Both the position numbers and the translations under genes were made by a program. The notes under the pieces were generated by a model. That model was not told where the DNA came from. It ran no database searches and saw only the letters and a program-made list of their open reading frames with translations. Positions 39,666 through 48,506 of a DNA stretch of 64,000 nucleotides are shown piece after piece. Source of the stretch: Lysobacter sp. (lineage in GTDB: Bacteria; Pseudomonadota; Gammaproteobacteria; Xanthomonadales; Xanthomonadaceae); contig JABFRN010000001.1 in assembly GCA_013141175.1 (NCBI GenBank), forward strand, positions 3,368,001 through 3,432,000. The letters are read 5' to 3'. The stretch's first letter is position 1; every line of letters begins with the position of its first letter.

Positions 39666-40310
39666 ATGAGCGCACCGCACTACACCCTTTATTATTCGCC
39701 GGGATCGGCCAGTCTGGTGGTTCACTGGATGCTGATCGAATTGGGCGCGCCGCATGCGCTGGCGCTCGTCGATACGGCTGCCGGGGCGCAGAAGCAGCCC
39801 GGATATCTGGCGCTGAACCCGAACGGCGTGGTGCCGACGCTGGTGATCGACGGTGCGCCGCACTATGAAGCCGCTGCGCTGCTGATGCATCTGGCGGATG
39901 CTTTCCCGGCTTCGGCGCTCGCCCCGCCGCTGGCGGACCCGCAGCGCGTCGACTACACCCAGTGGATGTTCAATCTCGCGAACATGGTGCAGCCGCTGTT
40001 CCGGCAGTGGTGGTATCCGCATGAGCCCGCGGGCGAGTCCCATGCCGAAACCGTGCGGCACTATGTGCAGCCACGGATCGAGGCGCAGTGGCAGCGCATC
40101 GATGCGCATCTCGCCGGGCATGGCCCGCATCTGCTGGGCGATCGCCTGACCGCCGCCGATTTCTATCTGGTGATGCTGATGCGCTGGTCGCGGAACATGC
40201 CGAAACAGGCGATCGATTGGCCGCATCTGGCCGCGTTGGCATCGCGTCTGAAGGCGCGGCCGTCGTTCACGACCCTTTACGAGCGCGAAGGGCTGGCCGA
40301 ATGGGTTTGA
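39666..40310 (+). CDS. Glutathione S-transferase-family protein
   Basis: 214 residues from the ATG with AGGAG 6 nt upstream. The thioredoxin-fold half has YTLYYSPGSASLVVHWMLIELG (serine in the catalytic region) and NPNGVVPTLVIDG; the helical half has LLGDRLTAADFYLVMLMRW. It probably conjugates glutathione to electrophiles or acts in redox repair; the substrate cannot be told from sequence. Confidence 0.92.
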   Translation: MSAPHYTLYYSPGSASLVVHWMLIELGAPHALALVDTAAGAQKQPGYLALNPNGVVPTLVIDGAPHYEAAALLMHLADAFPASALAPPLADPQRVDYTQWMFNLANMVQPLFRQWWYPHEPAGESHAETVRHYVQPRIEAQWQRIDAHLAGHGPHLLGDRLTAADFYLVMLMRWSRNMPKQAIDWPHLAALASRLKARPSFTTLYEREGLAEWV

Positions 40311-40426
40311 CAGGCGGCGCTCGATCGCAACAGCGCGGGATGTGGGCGCAAATGTCCCGCCTGCATCCCCGCATCACTCCGGCGGTGGTTGCTGCCGGCC
40401 CCGATTTCCCGACGAGGCGCTGATCC

Positions 40427-42046
40427 ATGACGACCGCTACAGAAGCCAGCACGCCGGACTCCGGCGCGAAACTGCCCCGTCAGATTCCCTACATCATCGG
40501 CAACGAGGCCTGCGAGCGCTTCAGTTTCTACGGGATGCGCAACATCCTGGTGCAGTTCCTGGTCAGCAGCGTGATCCTGTCCTACCTGCCCGAAGCGGAA
40601 CGGCAAGGCATGGCCAAAGAGGTTTTCCACAGTTTCGTCATCGGCGTGTATTTTTTCCCGCTGCTCGGCGGCTGGTTGTCCGATCGCTTCTTCGGAAAGT
40701 ACCACACCATTTTCTGGCTCTCGCTGCTGTACTGCGTCGGCCACGCCTGTCTGGCGATCTTCGAAGGCAACCGCACCGGTTTTTATACCGGTCTGTTCCT
40801 GATCGCGCTCGGTTCCGGAGGCATCAAGCCGCTGGTTTCGTCGTTCGTCGGCGATCAGTTCACGCAATCGAACAAACATCTGGCGAAGATCGTTTACGAC
40901 GCTTTCTATTGGACGATCAATTTCGGTTCGTTCTTCGCCTCGCTGCTGATGCCGATCCTGCTTCGCAACTACGGCCCGGCTGTGGCCTTCGGCGTGCCCG
41001 GCGTATTGATGTTCATCGCAACCATCATTTTCTGGATGGGCCGCAGCAAATACGTCAACATGCCCCCGAGCGCGCACGACCCGAATGCGTTCATGCGTGT
41101 GGTGATGACCGCGCTGCGCGGCGGAGCCAGCGGGCGGACGGGTATCGGTAGTGCAGTCGCGGCGAGCGGCGTGCTGATCGCTGCCGGCATGCTGCTGGGC
41201 TGGTGGCTGTCGCCGGTCTGGTGGCCGAAGGATTTCGGCTTCGTCATCTCGTTCTGTCTTGCGCTCGGCGCGGTTCTGCTGTTCGGTGGTGTCGGTACCG
41301 CGCTGCAACTCGACCATGCGCGCGGTGCGCATCCGGACGAAGTGGTCGACGGCGTACGCGCGGTGCTGCGGATTCTGATCATCTTTGCGATTGTCAGTCC
41401 GTTCTGGTCGTTGTTCGACCAGAAGGCATCGACCTGGGTGCTGCAGGGCAAGACCATGATCATGCCGAACGATCAGTGGTGGTGGCCCGGCTGGCTGATC
41501 AAGGAAGCTGGACAGATGCAGGCGCTGAATCCGCTGCTGGTGATGGCCCTGATTCCCTTCAACAATCTCGTGTTGTATCCGCTGCTGACGAAATTGGGCT
41601 TCAAAGTCACGGCGCTCCGTCGGATGGGCTTCGGAATCGCCTTTTCGGGCCTTGCGTGGGTCTTCGCCGGCATGATCCAACTGTGGATCGATGGCGGCGA
41701 TCCGGTATCGCTGGCTTGGCAGATACTGCCTTACGCATTATTGACGCTCGGCGAGGTGTTGGTCTCGGCCACTGGTCTGGAGTTCGCGTACAGCCAGTCC
41801 CCGCCGAAAATGAAGGGCGTGATCATGAGCTTCTGGATGCTGTCGGTCACGTTCGGCAACGTCTGGGTGTTGCTGACCAACGCGGCGGTGCGCAACGACA
41901 CCGCGATGGCGCAGATCGCGAGTACAGGATTGAGCGAGAACGCGTTCCTGATGTTCTTCTTCGCCGGATTCGCTTTTGTGGCAGCGCTGATCTTCGCCGC
42001 GTACGCCAGGCGTTATCCGCTGCAGGACCACTATCGTGCGGCTTGA
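40427..42046 (+). CDS. POT-family proton-coupled peptide transporter
   Basis: 539 residues with 12 or more hydrophobic helices. EACERFSFYGMRNIL carries the POT proton-coupling ExxER motif, and FYTGLFLIALGSGGIKP is the second family signature. These carriers import di- and tripeptides with protons. The long loop around 190-250 separates two helix bundles. It lies 116 nt after the GST gene, and with the many peptidases around it fits a peptide-feeding lifestyle. Confidence 0.93.
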   Translation: MTTATEASTPDSGAKLPRQIPYIIGNEACERFSFYGMRNILVQFLVSSVILSYLPEAERQGMAKEVFHSFVIGVYFFPLLGGWLSDRFFGKYHTIFWLSLLYCVGHACLAIFEGNRTGFYTGLFLIALGSGGIKPLVSSFVGDQFTQSNKHLAKIVYDAFYWTINFGSFFASLLMPILLRNYGPAVAFGVPGVLMFIATIIFWMGRSKYVNMPPSAHDPNAFMRVVMTALRGGASGRTGIGSAVAASGVLIAAGMLLGWWLSPVWWPKDFGFVISFCLALGAVLLFGGVGTALQLDHARGAHPDEVVDGVRAVLRILIIFAIVSPFWSLFDQKASTWVLQGKTMIMPNDQWWWPGWLIKEAGQMQALNPLLVMALIPFNNLVLYPLLTKLGFKVTALRRMGFGIAFSGLAWVFAGMIQLWIDGGDPVSLAWQILPYALLTLGEVLVSATGLEFAYSQSPPKMKGVIMSFWMLSVTFGNVWVLLTNAAVRNDTAMAQIASTGLSENAFLMFFFAGFAFVAALIFAAYARRYPLQDHYRAA

Positions 42047-42094
42047 GCCATATGTGATCTTTGAACCAGGCGCGTCATCTCGTCGGGAGAATGC

Positions 42095-42721
42095 ATGAAC
42101 GGCTACATCACGTTGGCGCTGATCGCAGTGACCGTGCTGGTGTCCTGGCAGGCCTGGGAGCGACCACGCTTGCTGGAGCGGCTGATCCTGTGGCCGCCGG
42201 CGATCGATCGCCAGCAGCAGTACGACCGGTTGCTGACGCATGGTTTCATCCATGCGGACGGGATGCACCTGATCTTCAACATGGTCACGTTGTATTCGTT
42301 CGGACAGATGATGGAGGGCTACTTCAGCGCACGCATCACGCCGATCGGCTATCTGTTGTTCTATCTGTCTGCAGTGGTGGTCGCGATCCTGCCGACGTTC
42401 ATGAAACACCGGCACGATGCGAGCTATCGCAGTCTTGGTGCGTCGGGTGCGGTCTCGGCGGTTCTGTTCGCCTCGATACTGCTCGACCCATGGAGCGGGA
42501 TCTACATGTTCTTCATCCCGATTCCCATACCGGCTTTCATCTTCGCGGGCCTGTACGTCTGGTACAGCATCTGGATGGACAAGCGCGGTGGCGACAACAT
42601 CAATCACAGTGCGCACCTGTGGGGCGGGCTTTACGGAATGATGTTCACATTACTGCAGCAGCCGGAACTGGCGGGTCAATTCCTGCGGCGTCTGGTCAGC
42701 CCCGCTTTCGGTGGGGGCTGA
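42095..42721 (+). CDS. Rhomboid-family intramembrane serine protease
   Basis: 208 residues, six hydrophobic helices. The catalytic pair is S118 in GASGAVS and H174 in SAHLWGGLYG; THGFIHADGMHLIFNM is the conserved N-terminal block. Rhomboids cut single-pass membrane proteins within the bilayer. The gene follows the POT transporter by 48 nt. Substrate unknown. Confidence 0.93.
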   Translation: MNGYITLALIAVTVLVSWQAWERPRLLERLILWPPAIDRQQQYDRLLTHGFIHADGMHLIFNMVTLYSFGQMMEGYFSARITPIGYLLFYLSAVVVAILPTFMKHRHDASYRSLGASGAVSAVLFASILLDPWSGIYMFFIPIPIPAFIFAGLYVWYSIWMDKRGGDNINHSAHLWGGLYGMMFTLLQQPELAGQFLRRLVSPAFGGG

Positions 42722-42736
42722 CCAGACGGTATCGCG

Positions 42737-42916
42737 TCAAGCGGCGTAGGCGGTACGGGTGATCTCGCCGCCGTAGGTCTGCTGCAGGCGCTTCTGGATC
42801 ACGTAATCCAGAAGTTGGAACTCGCGGGTAGCAGTGTCGCCCTGGCGGGCGAGGTCGTACAGCCGCTCGACGACGGTGTCGTCGCTGACGTTGGCGGCGG
42901 GAGCATCGAGTTGCAT
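42737..42916 (-). CDS. 59-residue hypothetical protein
   Basis: Starts MQLDAPAANVSDDTVVERLY and continues with DLARQGDTATREFQLLDYVI, a likely helical bundle, ending AYAA. A perfect AAGGAG lies 7 nt before the ATG, which argues that it is real. It converges on the rhomboid gene. No family recognised. Confidence 0.75.
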   Translation of the reverse strand: MQLDAPAANVSDDTVVERLYDLARQGDTATREFQLLDYVIQKRLQQTYGGEITRTAYAA

Positions 42917-43502
42917 GTGGACTCCTTAAGAGAAAAGGTGTCGCTATCGGTGGGACGGGGAACGCTGCACGGGTGTTTCAAGGAGTATTCAAGCATGAAC
43001 CGTGCCAGCTGTTTCAGCGTCATGGAGGCGGCTTGAATCTGCCGCAATGTGTCAGCTTTCAACCGGATGCTGGTCGGCGATGACCTGTTGGGTCGCATGC
43101 CGCAAGTGGATGGCATGGGCAGGGTGGGGTGTCCTGATCCTTGAAAATGCGCTGTATTCAGGCGGGTTGAGCCGGGCGCTGGCATTGTGGTCCGCATGCG
43201 TCCTCGCCCTGCCCAGAAAACTTCGTCCCCCCACTTCCCAAATTGCCGGCGATGTGGTGTATGGTGGGCGCACTGTTCCAAGCGGGATCACGGTACATCG
43301 TGGCCCGATGCGGTAGATCCAAGGTTGCAAGCCGGCAGCGGCCCGTCCCGAACTTCCTCCATGAGGGCGTTCCCGACGGGGTTACACTCGGTCAAGCCCA
43401 GACGATCCGCTCATCGTTCGCGTTACCCCTGGCTAGACAGTCGCGGCGCCGCAAGGCTTCGTGTATCCACCAACTGTTTATGTTTAAGAGGAGTAACACA
43501 CC
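42917..43502. other. Long intergenic region upstream of the first csp gene
   Basis: 586 nt without a convincing gene; minus-strand frames here have poor composition and overlap the 59-residue gene. Its 3' part probably holds the promoter and a long structured 5' untranslated leader of the cold-shock gene, as is usual for cspA mRNAs. The 5' end must hold the promoter of the 59-residue gene. Confidence 0.5.
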
Positions 43503-43712
43503 ATGTCCGATCGTCAGAGTGGCACCGTCAAGTGGTTCAACGATGCCAAGGGCTATGGCTTCATCACCCCGGAAAGCGGCCAGGATCTGTTCGTCCACTT
43601 CCGTTCGATCCAGGGCAATGGCTTCAAGTCGCTGAAGGAAGGCCAGCAGGTCACCTTCAAGGTTGTGCAGGGCCAGAAAGGCCTGCAGGCCGACGAAGTC
43701 CAGGCGCTCTGA
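43503..43712 (+). CDS. Cold-shock protein, first tandem copy
   Basis: 69-residue cold-shock domain with RNP1 [11 protein letters not shown] and RNP2 DLFVHF. It binds single-stranded RNA/DNA and melts RNA secondary structure in the cold. GAGGAG sits upstream. It is followed by a second copy 126 nt downstream that differs at only four residues. Confidence 0.97.
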   Translation: MSDRQSGTVKWFNDAKGYGFITPESGQDLFVHFRSIQGNGFKSLKEGQQVTFKVVQGQKGLQADEVQAL

Positions 43713-43732
43713 TACCGTACATACGAAACACG

Positions 43733-43762
43733 GCCCCGGGCGCCTGCGCTTGGGGCTTTCTT
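43733..43762 (+). terminator. Putative terminator after first csp
   Basis: GCCCC at 43733-43737 pairs with GGGGC at 43752-43756 around a GC-rich loop, followed by TTTCTTATT. Stem is short, so termination may be partial and allow read-through to the second csp. Confidence 0.55.
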
Positions 43763-43838
43763 ATTGGTTTCACCGGATACGGTCCCGGCCGATAGGCCCT
43801 GTATCCATCACCAGTCAATTCTCCAGGAGTAACGCAAC

Positions 43839-44048
43839 ATGTCAGATCGTCAGAGCGGCACCGTCAAGTGGTTCAACGATGCCAAGGGTTTTGGCTTCAT
43901 CACCCCGGAAAGCGGCCAGGACCTCTTCGTCCACTTCCGTTCGATCCAGGGCAACGGCTTCAAGTCGCTGCAGGAAGGCCAGAAGGTCACCTTCAAGGTC
44001 GTGCAGGGCCAGAAGGGCCTGCAGGCTGATGAGGTCCAGGCGGTCTAA
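43839..44048 (+). CDS. Cold-shock protein, second tandem copy
   Basis: 69 residues, RNP1 [11 protein letters not shown] and RNP2 DLFVHF. It differs from the copy at 43503 by Tyr18Phe, Lys46Gln, Gln49Lys and Leu69Val, and the genes are very similar at DNA level, so this is a duplication. Own ribosome-binding site (AGGAGT) and own strong terminator. Confidence 0.97.
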   Translation: MSDRQSGTVKWFNDAKGFGFITPESGQDLFVHFRSIQGNGFKSLQEGQKVTFKVVQGQKGLQADEVQAV

Positions 44049-44068
44049 TCACCGCTTGCGCAACAAGG

Positions 44069-44098
44069 CCCCGGGCGTTCGCGCCCGGGGTTTTTTTT
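44069..44098 (+). terminator. Strong rho-independent terminator after second csp
   Basis: Perfect 9-bp stem (44069-44077 with 44082-44090), TTCG tetraloop and eight T. Confidence 0.93.
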
Positions 44099-44229
44099 GC
44101 CCGCGATTCCCATGGCCGGACATCCGGTGGGTCGATTCCGAAGTCGAACGACGCCTCCGATCTTCGGCTCACCGGCATCATCCGGTATCCTGATCACCCC
44201 GTTGTCGCCACGGCAGGCACCGCATTCCC

Positions 44230-45129
44230 ATGAGTTACATCATGTCCAAAGCGCCCCGTTTTGTGCTTGTTGCCGCACTCGGCACCGCTGTTCTGTTGAC
44301 TGCCTGCGACCAGAAAAAGGGCGCCGAGTCCGGTACGCAGACACCGGCTGCTGCGCCTGTCGCTGCACAGGCGCAGCCTGCGCCTGTCGAGCTGAAGGAC
44401 GTCATCGAAAACGATGCCCGCTACATCATCGGCATCAGTTATCCCAAGCAGGCCGCGAAATATCCAGGCCTCGCGCAGGCGCTGCGCAGCTATGCGGACA
44501 GCGCGCGCGCAGAGCTTTTGAAGGCGATCGCTGCCGGTGATGCCGCCAAGCAGAATGGCCCCTACGACCTGACCTTGAATTTCACGCTTGTCGCGGAGAC
44601 GCCCGAGGTGGTTGCGGTGGCCGCCGATGGCAGCAGTTTCACCGGGGGTGCGCATGGCACGCCGCTGGTCGCGCGCTTCGTGTGGTTGCCGCAACAGAAT
44701 GCGCTGTTGGCTTCCGATACCCTGTTCGCCGACCCGCGCAGTTGGGGCGCCATTTCCGATTACACCCGCGAACAGCTTCACGCCGCGCTGTCGCAGCGCG
44801 TGGATGCCGACGAACTGCCGCCGGAAGAGCGTGCCGACGTCATGCGCTCGGTCGGCAAGATGATCGATGCCGGCACCGAGCCGGTCGCTGCCACGTTCGC
44901 TGCGTTCGAGCCGGTGCTCGCGCCCGAGGGCGACAAGCTGATGGGACTCCGCTTCGTGTTTCCGCCGTATCAGGTAGGCCCTTATGTCGACGGCGTGCGC
45001 ACGGTCGAAGTGCCGACCGCTGTATTGATGCCGCATCTGGCGCCCGCGTATCGCGGCATGTTCGTGGCCGTCAACCCTGCGACGGTGGTCGACGCCGCCC
45101 CGGCGCAGACCGTGCCGCCGGGGCAATAA
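44230..45129 (+). CDS. DUF3298/PdaC-like lipoprotein
   Basis: 299 residues. Signal peptide with lipobox LLTAC, then an Ala/Pro/Gln-rich linker. The rest matches a DUF4163/DUF3298 (PdaC, RsiV-like) pair: NGPYDLTLNFTLVAETPEVVAV, FTGGAHG and a C-terminal GLRFVFPPYQVGPYVDG, which is highly characteristic. These domains occur in peptidoglycan or lysozyme-sensing proteins. The ATG at 44242 (MSKAPRF) may be the true start. It converges on the sirtuin gene. Confidence 0.88.
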   Translation: MSYIMSKAPRFVLVAALGTAVLLTACDQKKGAESGTQTPAAAPVAAQAQPAPVELKDVIENDARYIIGISYPKQAAKYPGLAQALRSYADSARAELLKAIAAGDAAKQNGPYDLTLNFTLVAETPEVVAVAADGSSFTGGAHGTPLVARFVWLPQQNALLASDTLFADPRSWGAISDYTREQLHAALSQRVDADELPPEERADVMRSVGKMIDAGTEPVAATFAAFEPVLAPEGDKLMGLRFVFPPYQVGPYVDGVRTVEVPTAVLMPHLAPAYRGMFVAVNPATVVDAAPAQTVPPGQ

Positions 45130-45142
45130 CTTCCGCTGCCGC

Positions 45143-46000
45143 TCAATCGGTGGCGAACAAAGCGGCAAGCACCGCGCCGCAGTCGTTTTCCAGTTTCAGA
45201 TCGACCAATCCATCAGCGCGCGTCTGTCCGCGATTGAGGATCGCGACGGGGGCGCCACGCTCGTGCGCCATCCGCGCGAAACGGAAGCCGGAATACACCA
45301 TCAGCGACGAGCCGACGACCAGCATCGCATCCGCCGCTTCCAGTGCCTCCACTGCCTGCGCGTAGCGCACGCGCGGCACGTTTTCGCCGAAGAACACCAC
45401 GTCCGGTTTGAGCAGGCCGCCGCAGAGCGTGCAGTACGGGGGCTCGAATTCCAGGACGGCGGCGGCATCGATGTCGGCATCGCCATCCGGCGCAACCGCC
45501 GCATCGCGGGGTCGCCAGTCGGCGTTGGCTGCGGTCATCCGCGTCTGCAGTTCCGTTCGTGGTCGTTCGTCGCCGCAAGCCAGACAGAGGACGCGGTCCA
45601 GCCGTCCGTGCAGATCGATGACGGCCCGGCTGCCGGCGCGCTGGTGCAGGGTATCGACATTCTGGGTGACCAATGCCGTGATGCGGCCGGTCTGCTCGAA
45701 TGTCGTCAATGCGCGATGGCTCGCGTTCGGGGCTGCGGCCGAGAAACCGGGCCAGCCGACGTAGCTGCGTGCCCAATAGCGGCGGTAGGTGGCGGGATCG
45801 CCGACCAGCGCCTGATAGGTCACCGGCGGCGGTCGTTTCCACGCGCCATCGGTGTCGCGATAGTCGGGAATGCCCGATGCGGTGCTGACGCCGGCACCGG
45901 TGAGCACGAACACGCGGGCGTGGCGATCGAGCCATGCGCGCAACGCATGCGCATCGGCTGCGATCGATCCGGTATCCGAAGCTCGAAGCGAATGCGGCAT
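45143..46000 (-). CDS. NAD-dependent protein deacylase, SIR2 family
   Basis: 285 residues. GAGVSTASGIPDYRD is the NAD site, TQNVDTLHQRAG holds the conserved Asn/Asp, and the catalytic histidine lies in DLHG. Two cysteine pairs, CLACG and CTLCGG, bind zinc. It removes acyl groups from lysine using NAD. Class II-like spacing (longer than E. coli CobB). Convergent with the DUF3298 gene, single-gene transcript. Confidence 0.95.
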   Translation of the reverse strand: MPHSLRASDTGSIAADAHALRAWLDRHARVFVLTGAGVSTASGIPDYRDTDGAWKRPPPVTYQALVGDPATYRRYWARSYVGWPGFSAAAPNASHRALTTFEQTGRITALVTQNVDTLHQRAGSRAVIDLHGRLDRVLCLACGDERPRTELQTRMTAANADWRPRDAAVAPDGDADIDAAAVLEFEPPYCTLCGGLLKPDVVFFGENVPRVRYAQAVEALEAADAMLVVGSSLMVYSGFRFARMAHERGAPVAILNRGQTRADGLVDLKLENDCGAVLAALFATD

Positions 46001-46039
46001 CGGTCAAGCATAGGTCATGTCTGCGATCAGTGTGGGCCG

Positions 46040-46074
46040 AAAACGACATCGCCCGGACGAGCCGGGCGATGTCG
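46040..46074 (-). terminator. Terminator of the M3 metallopeptidase gene
   Basis: A perfect 13-bp stem (46044-46056 with 46062-46074) and 5-nt loop, followed by TTTT on the minus strand, about 20 nt past the gene. Confidence 0.85.
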
Positions 46075-46094
46075 GGAACGCGATGGCGGAGCGA

Positions 46095-48275
46095 TCAGTG
46101 CGTGGTCAGACCGCGACGCTTCAGCAGCGGCTCGATCTGCGGTTCGCGACCGCGGAACTGCTTGAAGGTGCTGATCGCGTCTTCCGAACCGCCGCGGCTG
46201 AGCAGCTTGGCGCGGAACCAGTCGCCGTTCTTGCGGCTGAGACCGCCGTTCTCCTTGAACCATTCCACGCTTTCGGCATCCAGCACTTCCGACCAGATGT
46301 AGGCGTAGTAACCGGCCGAATAGCCGCCCATGATGTGGCTGAAATAAGTGGTGCGGTAACGCGGCGGCACGGCGTAGAAATCGGTGCCGTTCTTCTTCAG
46401 CGCCGCCGCTTCGAACGCGATCAGGTCCTTGCCGGCCGGCACCTGGTCGGCGCTCAGCTGGTGATAGCTCTGATCGAGCATTGCCGCACCCAGGTACTCG
46501 GTGGTGGTGAAGCCCTGGTTGAACTTCGATGCGGCCAGCACCTTGTCGAGCAGCGCCTTCGGCATCGGCTCGCCGGTCTGGTGGTGCTTGGCGTAATTGG
46601 CCAGCACTTCCGGCCAGTCGGCCCACATCTCGTTGACCTGCGACGGGTATTCCACGAAGTCGCGCGGCACGTTGGTGCCGGAGAAACGCGGGTACTGCAC
46701 ATCGGAGAACATGCCGTGCAATGCATGGCCGAACTCGTGGAACATGGTGGTCACTTCATCCCAGGTCATCAGCGTCGGTTCGCCGGCCGGCGGCTTCGGG
46801 ATGTTGAGATGGTTGGCGACCACCGGCAGGTTGCCGGTCAGGCCGGACTGCGACACGTACTCGCTCATCCACGCACCGCCGCGCTTGGACGGACGCGCGT
46901 ACATGTCGGCGATGAAGATCGCCAGCTGCTTGCCGTCGGCGTCGTACACGTCGTACACGGTGACGTCGGGGTGATAGACCGGCAGATCGGTGCGCTGCTT
47001 GAATTTCAGGCCGTAGAGCTGGCCGGCAGCGAAGAACACGCCGTTCTCCAGCACGTTCTTCATTTCGAAGTAGGGCTTGAGCTGCGATTCGTCGAAGTTG
47101 TAGCGCGCCTGGCGCACCTTCTCGGCGTAGAACGCCCAGTCCCACGGTTCCAGCTTGAAGCTCGGCTGTCCCTTGGCTTTCTGTTCGGCGTCGATCACCG
47201 CCTGCATATCGACGGCTTCGCGCTTGGCGTTCGTGACCGCCGGCGGCGCCAGTTTCGCCATCATCGCGTTCACCGCCTGCGGATTGCGCGCGGTTTCATC
47301 TTCGAGCACATAAGCCGCGTGGTTCGGGTAGCCCATGATCTTGGCGCGTTCGGCGCGCAGCTTGAGTACCTGCGAGACGATGGCGGTGTTGTCGAATTCG
47401 CCGCCGTGGCTGCCGCGCCCGATCGACGCCTTGTAGACGCGTTCGCGCAGGGCGCGGTTCTCGAGCTGGGTCAGCGTCGGTTGGCCGGTGGTGTTGAGCA
47501 GGGCGATGACGTACTTGCCTTCCAGTTTGCGCGTCTTCGCCGCTTCCGCCGCCGCCGCGATCTGGCCATCGGAGAGGCCGGCGAGTTCAGCCTTCGTGTC
47601 GACCACGACTGCAGAGGCGTTCACTTCCGCCAGCACGTTCTGGTTGAACTTCGTGCCCAGCGTCGCGAGTTCGGAATTGATGTCCTTGATCCGCGCTTTC
47701 TGGGCTTCGGTCAGGTTCGCGCCGGCGCGGACGAAATCGGTGTAGTAGCGTTCGATCAGGCGCACGCCTTCGGCGTTCAGGCCGAGCGACTGGCGTTGAT
47801 CGTGGAGCGATTTGATCCGCGCGAACAACTTCGGGTTCAGCGAAATCGCGTCGCTGTGCGCCGACAGCTTGGCGGCATAGTCGCCTTGCAGTTTCTCGCG
47901 GGTGTCGTTGGTGTCGGCGCCGGTGAGGTTGAAGAACACGGTGGCTGCGCGGCCCAGCACCTGGCCGGATTTCTCCAGCGCGACGATGGTGTTGTCGAAG
48001 GTGGCCGGCTCGGCGTTGCTGGCGATGGCCTCGACTTCCTTCAGCTGGTCCGCCATGCCGCGGTCGAACGCCGGACCGAAGTCGCTGTCCTTGATCTTGT
48101 CGAACGTGGGGTATTTCAGCGGCAGCGTGCTTTCTGCGAAGAAGGGATTGTCCTGGGCGGCGGGTGCAGGCATGGCGGTCTTGTCGTTGTCGGCGTAGGC
48201 GGGCGGTGTGGTGGCGCAGCCGGCGAGGCCGGTGGCGATGGCCAGCGCGACAGCGCAGGCGAGCGGGCGATTCAT
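46095..48275 (-). CDS. dcp: M3-family peptidyl-dipeptidase lipoprotein (Dcp/oligopeptidase-like)
   Basis: 726 residues from the ATG with GAGGA upstream and a signal peptide with lipobox LAGC; a longer frame upstream is not supported. FHEFGHALHGMFSDV holds the HExxH zinc site of thimet/Dcp peptidases; the SQVNEMWADWPEVLANY and GGYSAGYYAYIWSEVLDA blocks follow. It removes dipeptides or cleaves short peptides, probably in the periplasm. It diverges from the TonB-dependent receptor. Confidence 0.94.
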   Translation of the reverse strand: MNRPLACAVALAIATGLAGCATTPPAYADNDKTAMPAPAAQDNPFFAESTLPLKYPTFDKIKDSDFGPAFDRGMADQLKEVEAIASNAEPATFDNTIVALEKSGQVLGRAATVFFNLTGADTNDTREKLQGDYAAKLSAHSDAISLNPKLFARIKSLHDQRQSLGLNAEGVRLIERYYTDFVRAGANLTEAQKARIKDINSELATLGTKFNQNVLAEVNASAVVVDTKAELAGLSDGQIAAAAEAAKTRKLEGKYVIALLNTTGQPTLTQLENRALRERVYKASIGRGSHGGEFDNTAIVSQVLKLRAERAKIMGYPNHAAYVLEDETARNPQAVNAMMAKLAPPAVTNAKREAVDMQAVIDAEQKAKGQPSFKLEPWDWAFYAEKVRQARYNFDESQLKPYFEMKNVLENGVFFAAGQLYGLKFKQRTDLPVYHPDVTVYDVYDADGKQLAIFIADMYARPSKRGGAWMSEYVSQSGLTGNLPVVANHLNIPKPPAGEPTLMTWDEVTTMFHEFGHALHGMFSDVQYPRFSGTNVPRDFVEYPSQVNEMWADWPEVLANYAKHHQTGEPMPKALLDKVLAASKFNQGFTTTEYLGAAMLDQSYHQLSADQVPAGKDLIAFEAAALKKNGTDFYAVPPRYRTTYFSHIMGGYSAGYYAYIWSEVLDAESVEWFKENGGLSRKNGDWFRAKLLSRGGSEDAISTFKQFRGREPQIEPLLKRRGLTTH

Positions 48276-48412
48276 GGGCGGTCCTCGGCGGGAGCGGGCG
48301 TGCGGAATTGCAGTGCTCAGGGTAGCGGATAGGGGCCGCTTCCGGCCCATGACGAAAGGCATGTTGCCTGCGGTGCGAAGCGGGGGGCGGTCTGTAACAC
48401 ACTGAATTGACG

Positions 48413-48426
48413 AATTGTTTACAATT
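48413..48426. promoter_or_regulatory. Palindromic operator-like site between dcp and TonB-dependent receptor
   Basis: AATTGTTTACAATT is a perfect 6+6 palindrome with a 2-nt centre in an AT-rich patch, about 80 nt upstream of the receptor ATG. TTGACG (48407-48412) adjoins it and could be a -35. Confidence 0.4.
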
Positions 48427-48506
48427 TTCCGAACGGTCACCGGCGCTTTCCGCCAAACCACGCATCGCCGCCCCTCGGTTCTTCCCCACTCTCAGGATTC
48501 AATGTC

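Noticed and set aside
42799-43281. A 160-codon minus-strand frame overlapping the 59-residue gene
   Set aside because: Low-complexity Ser/Thr/Pro-rich translation and no ribosome-binding site; the 59-residue frame has a perfect one.
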